NCBI RefSeq assembly: GCF_034008315.1
Contig: NZ_CP125377.1
Coordinates: forward strand, 6,078,501-6,142,500
Origin: Pseudomonas sp. P8_241
Lineage (GTDB): Bacteria > Pseudomonadota > Gammaproteobacteria > Pseudomonadales > Pseudomonadaceae
Direction of reading: 5' to 3'
Length of the DNA: 64,000 bases
The translations under genes were made by a program, and so were the position numbers. Below are positions 62,860 through 64,000 of the stretch, one piece after another (position 1 is the first letter of the stretch; each line of letters begins with the position of its first letter). The notes under the pieces are model-generated. The model saw only the letters and a list, made by a program, of their open reading frames with translations. It was not told the origin of the DNA and ran no database searches.

Positions 62860-64000
62860 ATGTCCCAAGAATTCGATTACATCATCATCGGTGCCGGCTC
62901 GGCCGGTAACACTCTGGCGACCCGTCTGACTGAAGACGCAGGCGTCACCGTCCTGCTGCTCGAAGCCGGCGGCCCGGACTACCGTTTCGACTTCCGCACG
63001 CAAATGCCGGCCGCACTGGCGTTCCCGCTGCAGGGCCGTCGCTACAACTGGGCCTACGAAACCGATGCCGAGCCACACATGGACGGTCGCCGGATGGAAT
63101 GCGGTCGCGGCAAGGGCCTGGGTGGTTCTTCGCTGATCAACGGCATGTGCTACATCCGCGGCAACGCCATGGACTACGATGGCTGGGCCAAACTGCCAGG
63201 TCTGGAAGACTGGACCTACCTCGATTGCCTGCCGTATTTCCGCAAGGCCGAAACCCGTGACATCGGCCCGAACGACTACCACGGTGGCGACGGCCCGGTC
63301 AGCGTGACCACGCCGAAGGCAGGCAACAACCCGCTGTTCCACGCCATGGTTGAAGCCGGTGTGCAGGCCGGTTACCCGCGCACCGAAGACCTCAACGGTT
63401 ACCAGCAAGAAGGCTTCGGCCCGATGGACCGCACCGTGACGCCGAAAGGTCGTCGTGCCTCCACCGCACGCGGTTACCTGGACGTCGCCAAAAAGCGTTC
63501 GACCCTGACCATCGTTACCCACGCCCTGACCGACAAGATCCTGTTCGACGGCAAGCGTGCGGTCGGCGTGCGTTACCTGGTCGGCGACGCTGAGGAGCGC
63601 GTTGAAGTCAAAGCGCGCAAGGAAGTACTGCTGTGCTCCGGCGCCATCGCTTCGCCGCAGATCCTGCAACGCTCCGGCGTCGGCCCGGCCGAACTGCTGA
63701 ACAAGCTCGACATTCCGGTGGTTCACGACCTGCCGGGTGTCGGTGAAAACCTGCAGGATCACCTTGAGCTGTACCTGCAATACGCGTGCACCCAACCGGT
63801 CTCGCTGTACCCGTCGCTGCTCTGGTACAACCAGCCGGCCATCGGCGCCGAGTGGCTGTTCAACGGCACCGGCATCGGCGCCAGCAACCAGTTCGAAGCC
63901 GGCGGTTTCATCCGTACCCGTGAAGAGTTCGAGTGGCCGAACATCCAGTACCACTTCCTGCCGGTCGCCATTAACTACAACGGCAGCAACGGTGTGAAAG
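62860..64000 (+). CDS. betA: Choline dehydrogenase, N-terminal part
   Basis: First 380 codons of an FAD-dependent GMC oxidoreductase oxidising choline to betaine aldehyde at the inner membrane. FAD motif [20 protein letters not shown] (about residues 7-26); GMC signature [20 protein letters not shown] (about 85-104) and [16 protein letters not shown]. The gene continues beyond the window. AGAGG ribosome-binding site before ATG 62860. Confidence 0.96.
   Translation, partial: MSQEFDYIIIGAGSAGNTLATRLTEDAGVTVLLLEAGGPDYRFDFRTQMPAALAFPLQGRRYNWAYETDAEPHMDGRRMECGRGKGLGGSSLINGMCYIRGNAMDYDGWAKLPGLEDWTYLDCLPYFRKAETRDIGPNDYHGGDGPVSVTTPKAGNNPLFHAMVEAGVQAGYPRTEDLNGYQQEGFGPMDRTVTPKGRRASTARGYLDVAKKRSTLTIVTHALTDKILFDGKRAVGVRYLVGDAEERVEVKARKEVLLCSGAIASPQILQRSGVGPAELLNKLDIPVVHDLPGVGENLQDHLELYLQYACTQPVSLYPSLLWYNQPAIGAEWLFNGTGIGASNQFEAGGFIRTREEFEWPNIQYHFLPVAINYNGSNGVK

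Overview
The window is a GC-rich, densely coding chromosomal segment from a Pseudomonas, most likely of the P. fluorescens species complex. The evidence is the gene content and order (a gbcAB-dgcAB-soxBDAG-cdh-gbdR-cbc-bet set arranged much as in P. aeruginosa), the strong third-position GC that produces long false antisense frames, and some two dozen REP/REPIN palindromes of the types common in that group. Identifications come from reading the translated sequences and from general family knowledge; no database search was possible.

Left part (1 to about 17,900): housekeeping and accessory genes. In order these are the end of rarD, a GcvR-like regulator, malate synthase G (glcB), an orphan CheY-like response regulator, a cNMP/CBS/nucleotidyltransferase protein overlapping a DnaQ-type exonuclease, and a cell-surface-signalling iron locus (FecI-like sigma, FecR-like anti-sigma, TonB-dependent hydroxamate-type receptor, PepSY membrane protein, small membrane protein). 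An MFS transporter with a clear promoter and GntR-type operator follows, then a glutathione transferase, a RimK-type aspartyl protease, a PlsC acyltransferase and a DUF2780 protein.

Central and right part (about 17,950 to 64,000): an almost continuous supercluster for quaternary-amine catabolism. Choline enters through CbcXWV and BetT and is oxidised to glycine betaine by BetA and BetB under BetI control. Gamma-butyrobetaine is hydroxylated to carnitine by a 2-oxoglutarate dioxygenase encoded in the carnitine operon; carnitine goes through CdhA, CdhC and CdhB to betaine. GbcAB demethylates betaine to dimethylglycine, DgcAB with a dedicated EtfAB pair makes sarcosine, and SoxBDAG makes glycine. 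GlyA, serine ammonia-lyase and threonine aldolase connect glycine and serine to pyruvate, while PurU and FdhA deal with the released C1 units. Two related GATase1-AraC regulators (CdhR, GbdR) sit beside their targets, and 20-21-bp repeats with a GTCGC core lie in three of the target promoter regions.

Unexplained structure: the gap between the convergent genes gbcA and an aspartyl protease holds a degenerate array of about 180-bp units, each with a perfect TTATCCACA DnaA box in the same orientation at 182, 182 and 161 bp spacing. Two more perfect boxes lie between the convergent rarD and gcvR genes and three inside etfBA. This looks like a DnaA-binding (titration or datA-like) locus. Other notable items are REPINs filling the gaps inside catabolic operons, an inverted 105-bp REPIN pair flanking gbcBA, a candidate small RNA near gbdR, a toxin-antitoxin pair with a nested palindromic leader, and two short tandem repeats.
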